Origin: Candidatus Methylopumilus rimovensis
GTDB lineage: Bacteria; Pseudomonadota; Gammaproteobacteria; Burkholderiales; Methylophilaceae
Length of the DNA stretch: 64,000 nucleotides
Assembly (NCBI RefSeq): GCF_006364615.1
Contig: NZ_CP040986.1
Coordinates: 186,001 to 250,000 of the forward strand
Direction of reading: 5' to 3'
In this document: piece by piece, positions 50,032-58,352 of the stretch
Position numbering within the stretch: position 1 is the first letter of the stretch
How the letters are laid out: every line of letters begins with the position of its first letter
Position numbers and translations under genes: made by a program
The notes under the pieces: generated by a model
Database searches by the model: none
The model's input: only the letters and a program-made list of their open reading frames with translations
What the model was told of the DNA's origin: nothing

Positions 50032-51291
50032 TTAACCTCTTCGCATACTGTCAAAGAAGTCATTATTATTTTTAGTAGCTTTAATCTTATCCAGTAAGAA
50101 TTCCATCGCTTCCAAGTCATCCATTGGATGTAGAAGTTTTCTAAGTACCCAGATTTTCTGTAAATTATCTTTAGGAATAAGGAGTTCTTCCTTGCGGGTG
50201 CCTGATTTATTGACATTAATTGCAGGATAGAGTCGTTTTTCAGCCATTTTACGATCTAAGTGAATTTCCATATTGCCGGTACCCTTAAATTCTTCGTAAA
50301 TCACATCATCCATACGAGAACCTGTATCAATGAGAGCAGTGGCTAATATAGTGAGAGAACCCCCTTCTTCAATATTCCGCGCTGCACCAAAGAAACGTTT
50401 TGGTTTTTGAAGTGCATTGGCATCGACACCACCGGTTAGTACCTTGCCAGATGAAGGAATGACTGTGTTATAAGCTCTCGCTAATCTTGTAATGGAATCT
50501 AAAAGAATGACTACATCTTTTTTATGTTCAACAAGACGCTTCGCTTTTTCAAGCACCATTTCAGCGACTTGAACGTGACGTGTTGCTGGCTCATCGAATG
50601 TAGATGCAACGACTTCACCTTTCACAGATCTTGTCATTTCAGTTACTTCCTCTGGTCTTTCGTCAATCAAAAGCACAATCAAAGAAACGTCAGGATGATT
50701 CGCAGTAATCGCATGCGCAATATTTTGCATCATGACAGTTTTGCCACTTTTAGGGCTCGCTACGATCAAACCGCGTTGCCCTTTACCAATAGGCGCGATC
50801 ATATCAATCACACGACTTGTAATATTTTCTTCGCCATTAATATCTCTTTCTAACGTAAGAGGTATAGTTGGGAAAAGAGGCGTTAAGTTTTCAAAAAGAA
50901 TTTTGTGTTTTGTATTTTCTGGAGCTTCATTATTTACTTGATCAACTTTGACCAGTGCAAAGTAACGCTCACCATCTTTAGGCGTTCTAATTTCACCTTG
51001 AATTGTGTCGCCCGTATGAAGATTGAAGCGGCGAATTTGTGAAGGTGACACATAGATATCATCAGGACCTGCTAGGTATGAAGTATCTGGTGATCTTAGG
51101 AATCCAAAGCCATCTTGAAGCACCTCTAAAGTCCCATCTCCAAAAATACTGTCCCCTTTTTTTGCCTTATTTTTTAAGATCGCGAAGATCAAGTCTTGCT
51201 TTCTCATACGACTCGCATTTTCGATTTCGTCTGTGATCGCCATTTCTACGAGTTGTGCAATAGGGAGGTGTTTTAATTCAGATAAATGCAT
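50032..51291 (-). CDS. rho: Transcription termination factor Rho
   Basis: A hexameric RNA-dependent ATPase that ends transcripts. At 419 residues it is full length. The N-terminal RNA-binding OSB domain has [21 protein letters not shown]; the ATPase domain carries Walker A in [12 protein letters not shown] near residue 178, Walker B in [15 protein letters not shown], the Q loop in [14 protein letters not shown] and the R loop in [19 protein letters not shown]. It lies behind trxA on the same strand, the classical trxA-rho arrangement, and in front of rpmE. Confidence 0.98.
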   Translation of the reverse strand: MHLSELKHLPIAQLVEMAITDEIENASRMRKQDLIFAILKNKAKKGDSIFGDGTLEVLQDGFGFLRSPDTSYLAGPDDIYVSPSQIRRFNLHTGDTIQGEIRTPKDGERYFALVKVDQVNNEAPENTKHKILFENLTPLFPTIPLTLERDINGEENITSRVIDMIAPIGKGQRGLIVASPKSGKTVMMQNIAHAITANHPDVSLIVLLIDERPEEVTEMTRSVKGEVVASTFDEPATRHVQVAEMVLEKAKRLVEHKKDVVILLDSITRLARAYNTVIPSSGKVLTGGVDANALQKPKRFFGAARNIEEGGSLTILATALIDTGSRMDDVIYEEFKGTGNMEIHLDRKMAEKRLYPAINVNKSGTRKEELLIPKDNLQKIWVLRKLLHPMDDLEAMEFLLDKIKATKNNNDFFDSMRRG

Positions 51292-51349
51292 GTTTGAGGG
51301 TTTCCGATTAGTGTTACGTTGAGGGGTTTTTTAAGGAGGGGTATTAGCT

Positions 51350-51676
51350 TTAGATATTGCTATCAATAAATGTGGTTAATTGGGATTTTGATAAGGCGCC
51401 AACTTTAGTTGCTTCGACATTACCATTTTTAAAAATCATTAAAGTAGGAATGCCTCTGATGCCAAACTTAGCTGGAGTTTGAGCATTCTCATCAATATTC
51501 AGTTTAGCAATCTTTAATTTACCGTCGTAGTCTTTACATATTTCATCAAGAATTGGCGCAATCATTTTGCAAGGCCCACACCATTCTGCCCAATAGTCTA
51601 CAAGAACAGGGACGGTAGATTGAAGCACTTCAGTTTCAAAAGTTGCGTCTGATAAATGGATAATATTTTTACTCAT
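51350..51676 (-). CDS. trxA: Thioredoxin TrxA
   Basis: A 108-residue cytoplasmic thioredoxin with the active-site [13 protein letters not shown] near residue 30, the cis-Pro in [11 protein letters not shown] near 75 and the conserved Asp before the active site ([10 protein letters not shown]). It reduces protein disulfides and supports peroxiredoxins such as the two in this window. It lies 58 bases upstream of rho on the same strand. The 222-base region upstream (51677-51898) holds its promoter; I see no other gene there. Confidence 0.97.
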   Translation of the reverse strand: MSKNIIHLSDATFETEVLQSTVPVLVDYWAEWCGPCKMIAPILDEICKDYDGKLKIAKLNIDENAQTPAKFGIRGIPTLMIFKNGNVEATKVGALSKSQLTTFIDSNI

Positions 51677-51898
51677 GATGACCTCTAATGGATTAAATCT
51701 GTAATTAAGCTAGCTAGTGTTACGGGCAATTTATTTTGGGATTTAAGAACTAACTTGAATGTTTTGAAAAAACTATGAAAATCATTATAGCAACATCTTC
51801 AATTAAATCAAATAACACCTAAGACCCTGATTTTATAGGGCCCAAGGCTGTTTAATAGTTCTTTATTTTCAATAAGTTAAGCTTAAAGACAAATCGTT

Positions 51899-52468
51899 TT
51901 ATTTATTGATGTATTCAAATAACTTAACGACTTTAGTGACTTTGCTTGTATTTTTAGCAATATCTTCAGCCTCTTTAGCTTCTTTCTCATTCAAAATACC
52001 CATGAGATAAACGACTTTATTTTCTGTGATTACTTTGACATGGAACGGCGATACTTTATTTTCTTTAAATAAACGTGCTTTAACATTAGAGGTAATTAAA
52101 GTATCTTCTGCACGAGAGGAAATAGAAGCGATAGCATCCACAGTTAATTCGTTAGTGACAGATTTTACATTGGTAATTTCTTTCACTTTATTTTCGATCT
52201 TTGTTTTGACTTCTTGGTTTTGAACTTGACCTACAATAAGGACGTGACCATTGTAGCTAAACACACTTGAACTTACCTCTTCCTTGATGTTTTGAATAGC
52301 ACCAAACGCTTTTAATTCAATGGTTGTATCTTCAGTAATGATCCCCGGGGTTCTTCGATCTGCAGCCGTATCAATGCCTATAGCGCCGCCGCCAATGATA
52401 GCAGCTGGGCATCCGAAGAGTTGTAATAAGATGAATGAGATAAAAAGTAATTTGATATGTTTAAGCAT
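51899..52468 (-). CDS. Lipoprotein with two BON domains (DolP/YraP-like)
   Basis: A 189-residue secreted lipoprotein. The signal peptide ends in the lipobox QLFGCPAA. Two BON domains follow: the first with EVSSSVFSYNGHVLIVGQVQN near residue 70, the second with NVKARLFKENKVSPFHVKVI near 130 and VVYLMGILNEKEAKEAEDI. DolP (YraP) is an outer-membrane-integrity protein whose gene commonly sits near rsmI, as here (divergent, 70-130 bases away). The assignment rests on this double-BON layout and context. It probably binds anionic phospholipids at the outer membrane. Confidence 0.85.
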   Translation of the reverse strand: MLKHIKLLFISFILLQLFGCPAAIIGGGAIGIDTAADRRTPGIITEDTTIELKAFGAIQNIKEEVSSSVFSYNGHVLIVGQVQNQEVKTKIENKVKEITNVKSVTNELTVDAIASISSRAEDTLITSNVKARLFKENKVSPFHVKVITENKVVYLMGILNEKEAKEAEDIAKNTSKVTKVVKLFEYINK

Positions 52469-52596
52469 AGTTTCCTCTAAACTTTTATTAACATAGTGTT
52501 GATATGTGACAAAATGATTATATCTCTTTTAAAGAGGTCTTGAGTGAGCGAATTAAAAGAGCTTTCTTGAGCGCTTTAAAAATAATTGGGCCGTTA

Positions 52597-53442
52597 ATGA
52601 TGAGTGGAAAATTGTATGTAGTAGCGACCCCTATAGGCAATTTAAATGATATTACCTATAGAGCGCTTGAAACTTTTAAATCAGTAGACCTGATTGCTTC
52701 CGAAGATACAAGACATACTCAAGGTCTTTTATCCCATTTTTCCATTGAAAAAAAACAATTTGCAGTGCATCAACACAATGAAAAAGCGTCCGCACAAAAA
52801 ATCATTGAATACTTAAAAGATGGAAAACATATTGCATTGGTGACAGATGCAGGGACCCCTAATATAAGCGATCCTGGCGGTTTGATTGTGAAGGGGGTGG
52901 CAGCAGCTGGTTTTGAAATTATTCCTATTCCAGGCGTCTCGGCAGTTACGACTGCTTATTCTGTTTCAGGGATGGAATATACAAGCTTTCATTTTTATGG
53001 ATTTTTACCGACCACCAGCAGTCAAAGAATAAAAGTATTTGAGAGCCTTCAAATACAATCATGCCCCATGATTTTTTATGAGGCACCTCACCGTATCATT
53101 AAAACCTTAAGCGATATGGCTGTTTTTTTTGGGGATCAACATGAGATTGTCGTAGCACGTGAACTTACTAAAACATTTGAAAGTATTTATCGGGGTAAAA
53201 TTTCAAAGGTTAAAGAAACGATTGAAAGCGATAGTAATTTTCAAAAGGGCGAGTTTGTGATTCTAGTTTCTCCCATTTGCCATGAAAAAAAAGAATTGCT
53301 CACCGAAGATCAGCATAGAATATTAAAAATATTACTCAATCATATGCCTACCAATGCGGCAGTGAAATTAGGCGTTGAGATATTAAAAGTCAATAAGAAT
53401 TATTTATATGAGGAGGCTTTGAAAGTAAAAAAACATGACTAA
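52597..53442 (+). CDS. rsmI: 16S rRNA C1402 ribose-2'-O-methyltransferase RsmI
   Basis: RsmI methylates the ribose of C1402 in 16S rRNA using SAM (tetrapyrrole methylase fold). I place the start at the ATG pair 52597/52600 (MMSGKLYVVATPIGN). The frame also opens at a TTG at 52540 with a GAGG Shine-Dalgarno, which would add 19 basic residues, so the start is uncertain. Motifs: VVATPIGNLNDITYRALE at the N-terminus, SEDTRHTQGLL near 40, VTDAGTPNISDPG near 90, IPIPGVSAVTTAYSVSG and FYEAPHRIIKTL. The next gene, pyrC, starts eight bases before its end. Confidence 0.92.
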   Translation: MMSGKLYVVATPIGNLNDITYRALETFKSVDLIASEDTRHTQGLLSHFSIEKKQFAVHQHNEKASAQKIIEYLKDGKHIALVTDAGTPNISDPGGLIVKGVAAAGFEIIPIPGVSAVTTAYSVSGMEYTSFHFYGFLPTTSSQRIKVFESLQIQSCPMIFYEAPHRIIKTLSDMAVFFGDQHEIVVARELTKTFESIYRGKISKVKETIESDSNFQKGEFVILVSPICHEKKELLTEDQHRILKILLNHMPTNAAVKLGVEILKVNKNYLYEEALKVKKHD

Positions 53443-54469
53443 GACTTTAACGATTACCACCCCAGATGATTTTCATGTGCATTTAAGAGATGATGCACTT
53501 ATGGCTTCAGTCGTTCCTTATACTGCGAAGCAATTTGCGAGAGCGCTTGTGATGCCTAATTTAAAACCGCCTATCACGACAGTAGACCAAGCAATTCAAT
53601 ATGAATCTAGAATTAAAAGTGCTTTGGAAAGTGATAACCACTTTCAACCTCTCATGACTTTATATCTCACAGATAAAACTTCACTCGATGAAATTAAAAA
53701 GATCCCTGAATATAAACAAATTGTAGGTATTAAATATTACCCAGCGGGTGCCACAACCAATTCAGATTCTGGCGTCAGAAATATTGATGATCGTTATGAT
53801 GTTTTTGAGCTCATGGAAAAATTAGATGTAGCCCTTTTATTACATGGTGAAGTGGTAGATCCAGGAATTGATATTTTTGATCGAGAAAAAGTATTCATTG
53901 ATCAGCATTTATTAAAAATACATAAAACATTTCCTAATTTGAGAATTGTGTTGGAACACATCACCACGAAAGATTCTACTGATTTTATTTTAAGTAGCTC
54001 TAAAAAAGTGGCGGCTACGATTACACCACAACATCTTTTATTGAATAGAAATCATATGTTTATAGGTGGCATCAATCCACATCATTACTGTTTACCTATT
54101 TTAAAAAGAGAAGCGCATCGACAAGCACTTTTAAGCGCAGCATCATCAGGCAATCCAAAATTCTTTTTAGGCACTGATAGTGCGCCTCACCTAAAATCGA
54201 CAAAAGAAAATGCTTGCGGTTGCGCAGGTATTTTTTCTGCAGCAAGTGCTATTGAGCTTTATGCTGAAGTATTTGACGAGCTCAATGCGATAGACAAATT
54301 AGAAGGTTTTGCAAGTTTTTACGGTGCCGATTTCTACGGATTAGAAAGAAATAAATCATCAATCAATCTTATTAAAGAAGAGTGGGCTGTGCCTGAAAAA
54401 ATTACTGTAGGTGATGAAGCAATTATTCCGCTATATGCTGGAAGAAAAATTTCCTGGCGAGTAATATAG
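53435..54469 (+). CDS. pyrC: Dihydroorotase PyrC
   Basis: PyrC cyclises carbamoyl-aspartate to dihydroorotate in pyrimidine synthesis, using a binuclear zinc site. At 344 residues it is of the single-domain E. coli type. Visible ligands are FHVHLRDD (H-x-H) near residue 13, the carbamylated Lys in GIKYYPAGATTN near 98, LLHGEVVDP near 135 and VLEHITTKDS near 172, and the catalytic Asp in FLGTDSAPHLK near 245. Its ATG overlaps the 3' end of rsmI, and umuC follows after nine bases, so all three may be one transcript. Confidence 0.96.
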   Translation: MTKTLTITTPDDFHVHLRDDALMASVVPYTAKQFARALVMPNLKPPITTVDQAIQYESRIKSALESDNHFQPLMTLYLTDKTSLDEIKKIPEYKQIVGIKYYPAGATTNSDSGVRNIDDRYDVFELMEKLDVALLLHGEVVDPGIDIFDREKVFIDQHLLKIHKTFPNLRIVLEHITTKDSTDFILSSSKKVAATITPQHLLLNRNHMFIGGINPHHYCLPILKREAHRQALLSAASSGNPKFFLGTDSAPHLKSTKENACGCAGIFSAASAIELYAEVFDELNAIDKLEGFASFYGADFYGLERNKSSINLIKEEWAVPEKITVGDEAIIPLYAGRKISWRVI

Positions 54470-54478
54470 TTTTTTATT

Positions 54479-55735
54479 ATGAAGTCGATCGCCATCATTG
54501 ACGTTAATAACTTCTATGTCAGCTGTGAAAGAGTATTTAACCCTAAGCTAGAAAATAAACCCGTGGTGGTATTAAGTAACAATGATGGATGTGCTATTTC
54601 TCGTTCAAATGAAGCTAAAGCACTTGGTATTAAAATGGGAACACCTTGGTTTAAGTTTAAAGAGTTTGCTAAGCAAGAAAACGTCACAGCACTCTCATCC
54701 AATTACACTTTGTATTTAGATATGAGTCATCGTGTCATGACATTGCTTTCTAAATTTAGTCCAGATCAAGAAGTTTATTCTATAGATGAGTCATTTTTAG
54801 ATTTAACATCATTCAAGTCCAAAGATCTTATTCAATATAGTCAGCAAATTAAAACTAAGATAAAACAATGGACAGGACTTCCTGTATCTATAGGCATAGG
54901 CTCCACTAAAACTTTATCTAAACTAGCTAATCACATCGCAAAGAAAAATTCTTCATTTAAAGGCGTATGTAATTTAAATGTCATGGATCAAGATACGCTT
55001 GAAACTTGGATGAGTCATATTCCAGTAAATGAAGTGTGGGGCGTTGGAAGATCGTTAGCACCTAAACTGAATCAACTCGGTATTATTTCTGTTCTAGATT
55101 TAAAACTTGCAGATCCAGACTATATACGCCAACAATTTAGTATCGTCCTTGAAAAAACGGTGCGTGAATTGAATGGTGTGATGTGTATGGAATTAAAAAA
55201 TATAGAAGAGCCTAATAAAGAAATTATAGTGTCTCGTTCTTTTGGTAGACGAGTCAAAGACAAACAAGAGCTCATAGAAGCTATCACTTCATATACAAGT
55301 CGAGCGGCTGAAAGAATGAGAAAACAGGAATCAGTCGCTACATCTTTGTATGTTTATATCAGAACAAGCCCGCATGATGATAAAAAGCAATATGCGAATG
55401 GAGTCAATATTCCATTATTTCAGCCGACTGATGATTCAATGGCATTAACCAATGCCGCTTTATTGGGACTGGATTATATTTACCGCGAGGGTTTTGATTA
55501 TCAAAAAGCAGGTGTCACGCTTTGTAATTTAACCTCTAAAGATAAAATGCAAGGCAATTTATTTAACGATACCATCGCTCATTCACGCATGAAAATTATG
55601 GACACCATCAATCAAAGATGGAAAGGTAAATTAAAGTTAGGTAGCGAAGGGGTGACAAAAGAATGGGAAATGAAGGCCCAATTCAAATCAAGAAATTACA
55701 CAACTGATTGGGATCAGTTGATGATCGCGAGTTAA
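54479..55735 (+). CDS. umuC: DNA polymerase V catalytic subunit UmuC
   Basis: A Y-family translesion polymerase, 418 residues. Palm residues are [15 protein letters not shown] near the N-terminus and [13 protein letters not shown] near residue 100 (D-E catalytic pair), then [19 protein letters not shown] and, in the helix-hairpin-helix region, [17 protein letters not shown]. The C-terminal UmuC-specific DUF4113 segment (QGNLFNDTI and KWEMK-like [17 protein letters not shown]) distinguishes it from DinB. It does not sit next to umuD as usual but directly behind pyrC; no SOS box is seen before it. Its stop shares TTAA with the convergent XRE gene. Confidence 0.93.
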   Translation: MKSIAIIDVNNFYVSCERVFNPKLENKPVVVLSNNDGCAISRSNEAKALGIKMGTPWFKFKEFAKQENVTALSSNYTLYLDMSHRVMTLLSKFSPDQEVYSIDESFLDLTSFKSKDLIQYSQQIKTKIKQWTGLPVSIGIGSTKTLSKLANHIAKKNSSFKGVCNLNVMDQDTLETWMSHIPVNEVWGVGRSLAPKLNQLGIISVLDLKLADPDYIRQQFSIVLEKTVRELNGVMCMELKNIEEPNKEIIVSRSFGRRVKDKQELIEAITSYTSRAAERMRKQESVATSLYVYIRTSPHDDKKQYANGVNIPLFQPTDDSMALTNAALLGLDYIYREGFDYQKAGVTLCNLTSKDKMQGNLFNDTIAHSRMKIMDTINQRWKGKLKLGSEGVTKEWEMKAQFKSRNYTTDWDQLMIAS

Positions 55736-55983
55736 TTAAAAAACTGATTCAATAAGCTAGGATGAAGTTCTTTTTCGGTTAAGTCCATTAATTTGGAACA
55801 TTTTATATTTAAAGCTTTGGATAATTTAAATACCGTCTCAATGGAAGGTATTTTTTTTCCATATTCGAGTTCAGATATATATACCCTTGCAATTTCAGCT
55901 TGTAATGACAAATCTTCTTGAGTCAAATTTTTCTTTAACCGAATTTTTTTTAAGGCCCTGCCGAATGCTTTTGCTTTTGTCAT
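55732..55983 (-). CDS. XRE-family helix-turn-helix regulator
   Basis: An 83-residue Cro/CI-type regulator, nearly all HTH_3: [20 protein letters not shown], then [20 protein letters not shown] and [18 protein letters not shown]. It is a paralogue of the regulator at 7920-8168, with the same pattern around YISELE. Its target is unknown. It reads away from rnpB, and its ATG at 55983 leaves about 190 bases to the rnpB start, which hold its promoter. Confidence 0.8.
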   Translation of the reverse strand: MTKAKAFGRALKKIRLKKNLTQEDLSLQAEIARVYISELEYGKKIPSIETVFKLSKALNIKCSKLMDLTEKELHPSLLNQFFN

Positions 55984-56115
55984 GCCGCAAGGTTAAATAT
56001 CTATTAGCAGCCTGTCTTCCGTCTATAGTTTACCAAATTTTTTGTAATCAAAGGCTAGCAATCGACTCATGATTTTTTGTAAACTTTAAACAGCAAAAAT
56101 ATAGCCTTAGTAAGC

Positions 56116-56170
56116 ACATGAATTCAACGCACTAAAAAATTGCATTTTATGGGTATGCTAAAATTCATGT
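56116..56170 (+). promoter_or_regulatory. rnpB promoter with extended -10 framed by an inverted repeat
   Basis: TGC-TAAAAT (56156-56164) is an extended -10 six bases before the first RNase P RNA base. A perfect 9-bp inverted repeat, ACATGAATT (56116-56124) and AATTCATGT (56162-56170), frames the promoter and ends exactly where rnpB starts. Confidence 0.55.
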
Positions 56171-56460
56171 GAAGCTGACTAGACAGTCGCTGCTTGTTAA
56201 CTCAAGGAGAGGAAAGTCCGGGCTCCATAGAGCGGAGTGACGGCTAACGGCCGTACGTTGCAAAACGAGGAATAGGGCCACAGAGACGAGCGTATTTAGT
56301 TACGGTGAAACGCGGTAACCTCCACTCGGAGCAAAGTCAAATAGGGTAGTAATAGCACTGCTCGTGTTGCTACCGGGTAGACTGCTTGAGCGCATGAGTA
56401 ATCATGTGCCTAGATGAATGACTGTCCACGACAGAACCCGGCTTATCGGTTGGCTTCAAC
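56171..56460 (+). ncRNA. rnpB: RNase P RNA (bacterial class A)
   Basis: Catalytic RNA of RNase P. It begins GAAGCTGACTAGACAGTCGC (P1/P2/P3 start), contains the universal core GAGGAAAGTCCGGGCTCC at about 56211 and ends with the core ACAGAACCCGGCTTATCGG followed by TTGGCTTC, which pairs with the 5' GAAGC to close P1. The length of about 290 bases is short compared with the 377 of E. coli, so one or more peripheral helices are reduced. Confidence 0.93.
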
Positions 56461-56522
56461 TTTTTGTTACAAATTCCTTGGTTTTATCCGTCCAAACCCT
56501 TGTCAGATATGAAAAAACCCTC

Positions 56523-56550
56523 AAAAAAAGAGCTTGCACAGCTCTTTTTT
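56523..56550 (+). terminator. Terminator of rnpB
   Basis: AAAAAAGAGCT and AGCTCTTTTTT form an 11-bp stem with a TGCAC loop, followed by further T-rich sequence. Confidence 0.88.
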
Positions 56551-56569
56551 ATTATCTATAGTGTCATTA

Positions 56570-56642
56570 GTGGAAAAAAGTGGTTTTTTGTGGGAAATTT
56601 CTAAGTAGAACTAAGGGTATTTAGTAATTTCCCACTTTTTTT
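56570..56642 (+). promoter_or_regulatory. MraZ operator boxes and a possible attenuator before mraZ
   Basis: GTGG at 56570, GTGG at 56580 and GTGGG at 56590 have an exact 10-bp period, as in known MraZ binding sites. GTGGGAAATT (56590-56599) is repeated inverted as AATTTCCCAC (56626-56635), followed by T7, so the transcript could form a terminator-like hairpin. Confidence 0.65.
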
Positions 56643-56666
56643 GAATTGAACAACGGGTTGGGAATT

Positions 56667-57113
56667 ATGTTTAGAGGCGCTAATCTCTTGAATATTGATG
56701 CTAAAGGCAGGATGGCAATGCCGACTAAGCATCGAGAGACTTTACTTGTCCAATCCTCAGGCGACTTAGTCATTACAGCACACCCCCACGGATGTTTATT
56801 GCTTTACCCCCAAATTGCTTGGGAACCTATTCAGTCAAAAATCATGGCACTTTCAAGCTTTGATAAAAAGTCGAGCGCTTTACAAAGATTGCTCGTGGGC
56901 TATGCAGAAGACATATCTCTCGATACAGCAGGACGATTGCTTCTATCTCAGGTGCTAAGAGAATTTGCAAGTATAGATAAGCAAGCCATGTTAGTGGGCC
57001 AAGGTAGTCATTTTGAGCTTTGGGATAAAGAAGCTTGGGATCAGCAAATGCAAAATGCGACACAACAAGACGCTTCAAGTATGCCGATTGAACTCGAAGG
57101 ATTCTCTCTTTAA
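56667..57113 (+). CDS. mraZ: Transcriptional regulator MraZ
   Basis: MraZ is the first gene and the DNA-binding autoregulator of the division/cell-wall (dcw) cluster. I use the ATG at 56667 (MFRGANLLNIDAKGRMAMP), which is the canonical N-terminus; a TTG at 56646 would add seven residues. The 148 residues hold two AbrB-like halves, each with a D-x-x-G-R motif: NIDAKGRMAMP and SLDTAGRLLLS near residue 83. The direct GTGG repeats upstream are its expected operator. It is followed by rsmH. Confidence 0.96.
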   Translation: MFRGANLLNIDAKGRMAMPTKHRETLLVQSSGDLVITAHPHGCLLLYPQIAWEPIQSKIMALSSFDKKSSALQRLLVGYAEDISLDTAGRLLLSQVLREFASIDKQAMLVGQGSHFELWDKEAWDQQMQNATQQDASSMPIELEGFSL

Positions 57114-57137
57114 TAATGCAAATTAATTTAGTGACAG

Positions 57138-58088
57138 ATGAATCAAGCCCAACCTAATTCTAATCATGAGCACATCACTGTCCTATTGCATGAAGCGGTT
57201 GACCATTTAGTTTTAAAAAAAGATGGCGTCTATGTAGATTGCACGTTTGGCCGGGGTGGTCACAGTAAATTAATTTTAGAAAAATTAAACCAAGAAGGCA
57301 GATTAATCGCGATCGATCGAGATAAAACTGCGTATGAAGAAGGTTTAAAAATTAAAGATGCAAGATTCGAAATCGTGCACAAGCATTTTTCAGAGATTGA
57401 TGAAGTTTTAAAAGCTAAAGGTATTTCGAAGGTAGATGGTGTACTTCTTGATTTAGGTATTTCATCACCACAAATTGACGAAGGCGATCGCGGCTTTAGT
57501 TTTAGATTTGATGCGTATTTAGATATGCGCATGGATCAGACGAAAGGACTCACAGCAGCAGAAGTCTTGAAAGATATTGAACAGAAAGAATTAGAAAAGA
57601 TTTTAAAAGAATACGGCGAAGAAAAATTTGCTAGAAGAATTTCGACTGCGATTATTAAAGAAAGAGATGAGGTGGGCTCGATTGAAACGACAAAACAGCT
57701 TTCAAAAATTGTCGCGGACCATATGCCCAAAAAAGAAATTGGGCAAGATCCTGCAACAAGAACATTTCAAGCATTAAGGATCTATGTCAATCGGGAACTC
57801 GAAGAGTTGAAAGAAGTTTTGCCTAAAATTTTAGAGCGATTAAAAACAGGCGGCATTATGGTGGTGATTAGTTTTCATTCTCTCGAAGACAGAATTGTGA
57901 AGCAGTTTATTAATGATGAGAAAAATAGAGATACGTTACCTTCAAATTTTCCAATTAGAAGTGAAGAATTGCCAAAGCCTCGATTAAATATTGTGACAAA
58001 GCCAATAAGGGCGAGTGAAGAAGAGGTGAAATATAATCCACGATCGAGAAGCGGCATTATGCGAGTGGCTGAGAGGACTGCATATTAG
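57138..58088 (+). CDS. rsmH: 16S rRNA (cytosine-1402 N4)-methyltransferase RsmH
   Basis: RsmH adds the N4-methyl group to C1402 of 16S rRNA, the same base whose ribose is methylated by RsmI (encoded at 52597). At 316 residues it is standard. Motifs: HITVLLHEAVDHLVLK at the N-terminus, VDCTFGRGGHSKLIL (SAM site) near residue 34, LLDLGISSPQIDEGDRGFSF near 105, QDPATRTFQALRIYVN near 208, and VVISFHSLEDRIVKQF near 243. It is the second dcw gene, 24 bases after mraZ. Confidence 0.97.
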   Translation: MNQAQPNSNHEHITVLLHEAVDHLVLKKDGVYVDCTFGRGGHSKLILEKLNQEGRLIAIDRDKTAYEEGLKIKDARFEIVHKHFSEIDEVLKAKGISKVDGVLLDLGISSPQIDEGDRGFSFRFDAYLDMRMDQTKGLTAAEVLKDIEQKELEKILKEYGEEKFARRISTAIIKERDEVGSIETTKQLSKIVADHMPKKEIGQDPATRTFQALRIYVNRELEELKEVLPKILERLKTGGIMVVISFHSLEDRIVKQFINDEKNRDTLPSNFPIRSEELPKPRLNIVTKPIRASEEEVKYNPRSRSGIMRVAERTAY

Positions 58089-58352
58089 ATGACAAAAATA
58101 AACTTCATTTTATTTTTTGTAATCGTGCTTATGGCTCTTGCAAAAGTAAATTCTCAACATCAGTCAAGAAGATTGTATTTTGAGCTTGGACAACAAAAGG
58201 AGATTGGACAAAAGTTAAATGCAGAATACAGCCAGCTTCAGTTAGAACAAAGCACGTGGGCTATGCATGGAAGAATTGAAGATATAGCCAAGAAATCATT
58301 AAAGATGAAAAGTCCTGAGCCTAAAAAAATTATTTTGTTGGAGCACCCTTGA
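58089..58352 (+). CDS. ftsL: Cell division protein FtsL
   Basis: A small bitopic inner-membrane protein of the divisome, 87 residues. The N-terminal helix FILFFVIVLMALAKVNS spans the membrane, and the periplasmic part (SRRLYFELGQQKEIGQKLN, then AEYSQLQLEQSTWA) is a coiled-coil leading to a conserved RIEDIAKKSLKM segment. FtsL forms a complex with FtsB and FtsQ. It starts immediately after rsmH and overlaps ftsI by four bases, its invariant position in the cluster. Sequence is poorly conserved, so the call rests partly on location. Confidence 0.9.
   Translation: MTKINFILFFVIVLMALAKVNSQHQSRRLYFELGQQKEIGQKLNAEYSQLQLEQSTWAMHGRIEDIAKKSLKMKSPEPKKIILLEHP

Noticed and set aside
51677-51898. Small gene or RNA in the 222-base gap upstream of trxA
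   Set aside because: No open frame with a ribosome binding site and only a 4-bp palindrome (CCCT..AGGG near 51831); I see nothing beyond promoter sequence.
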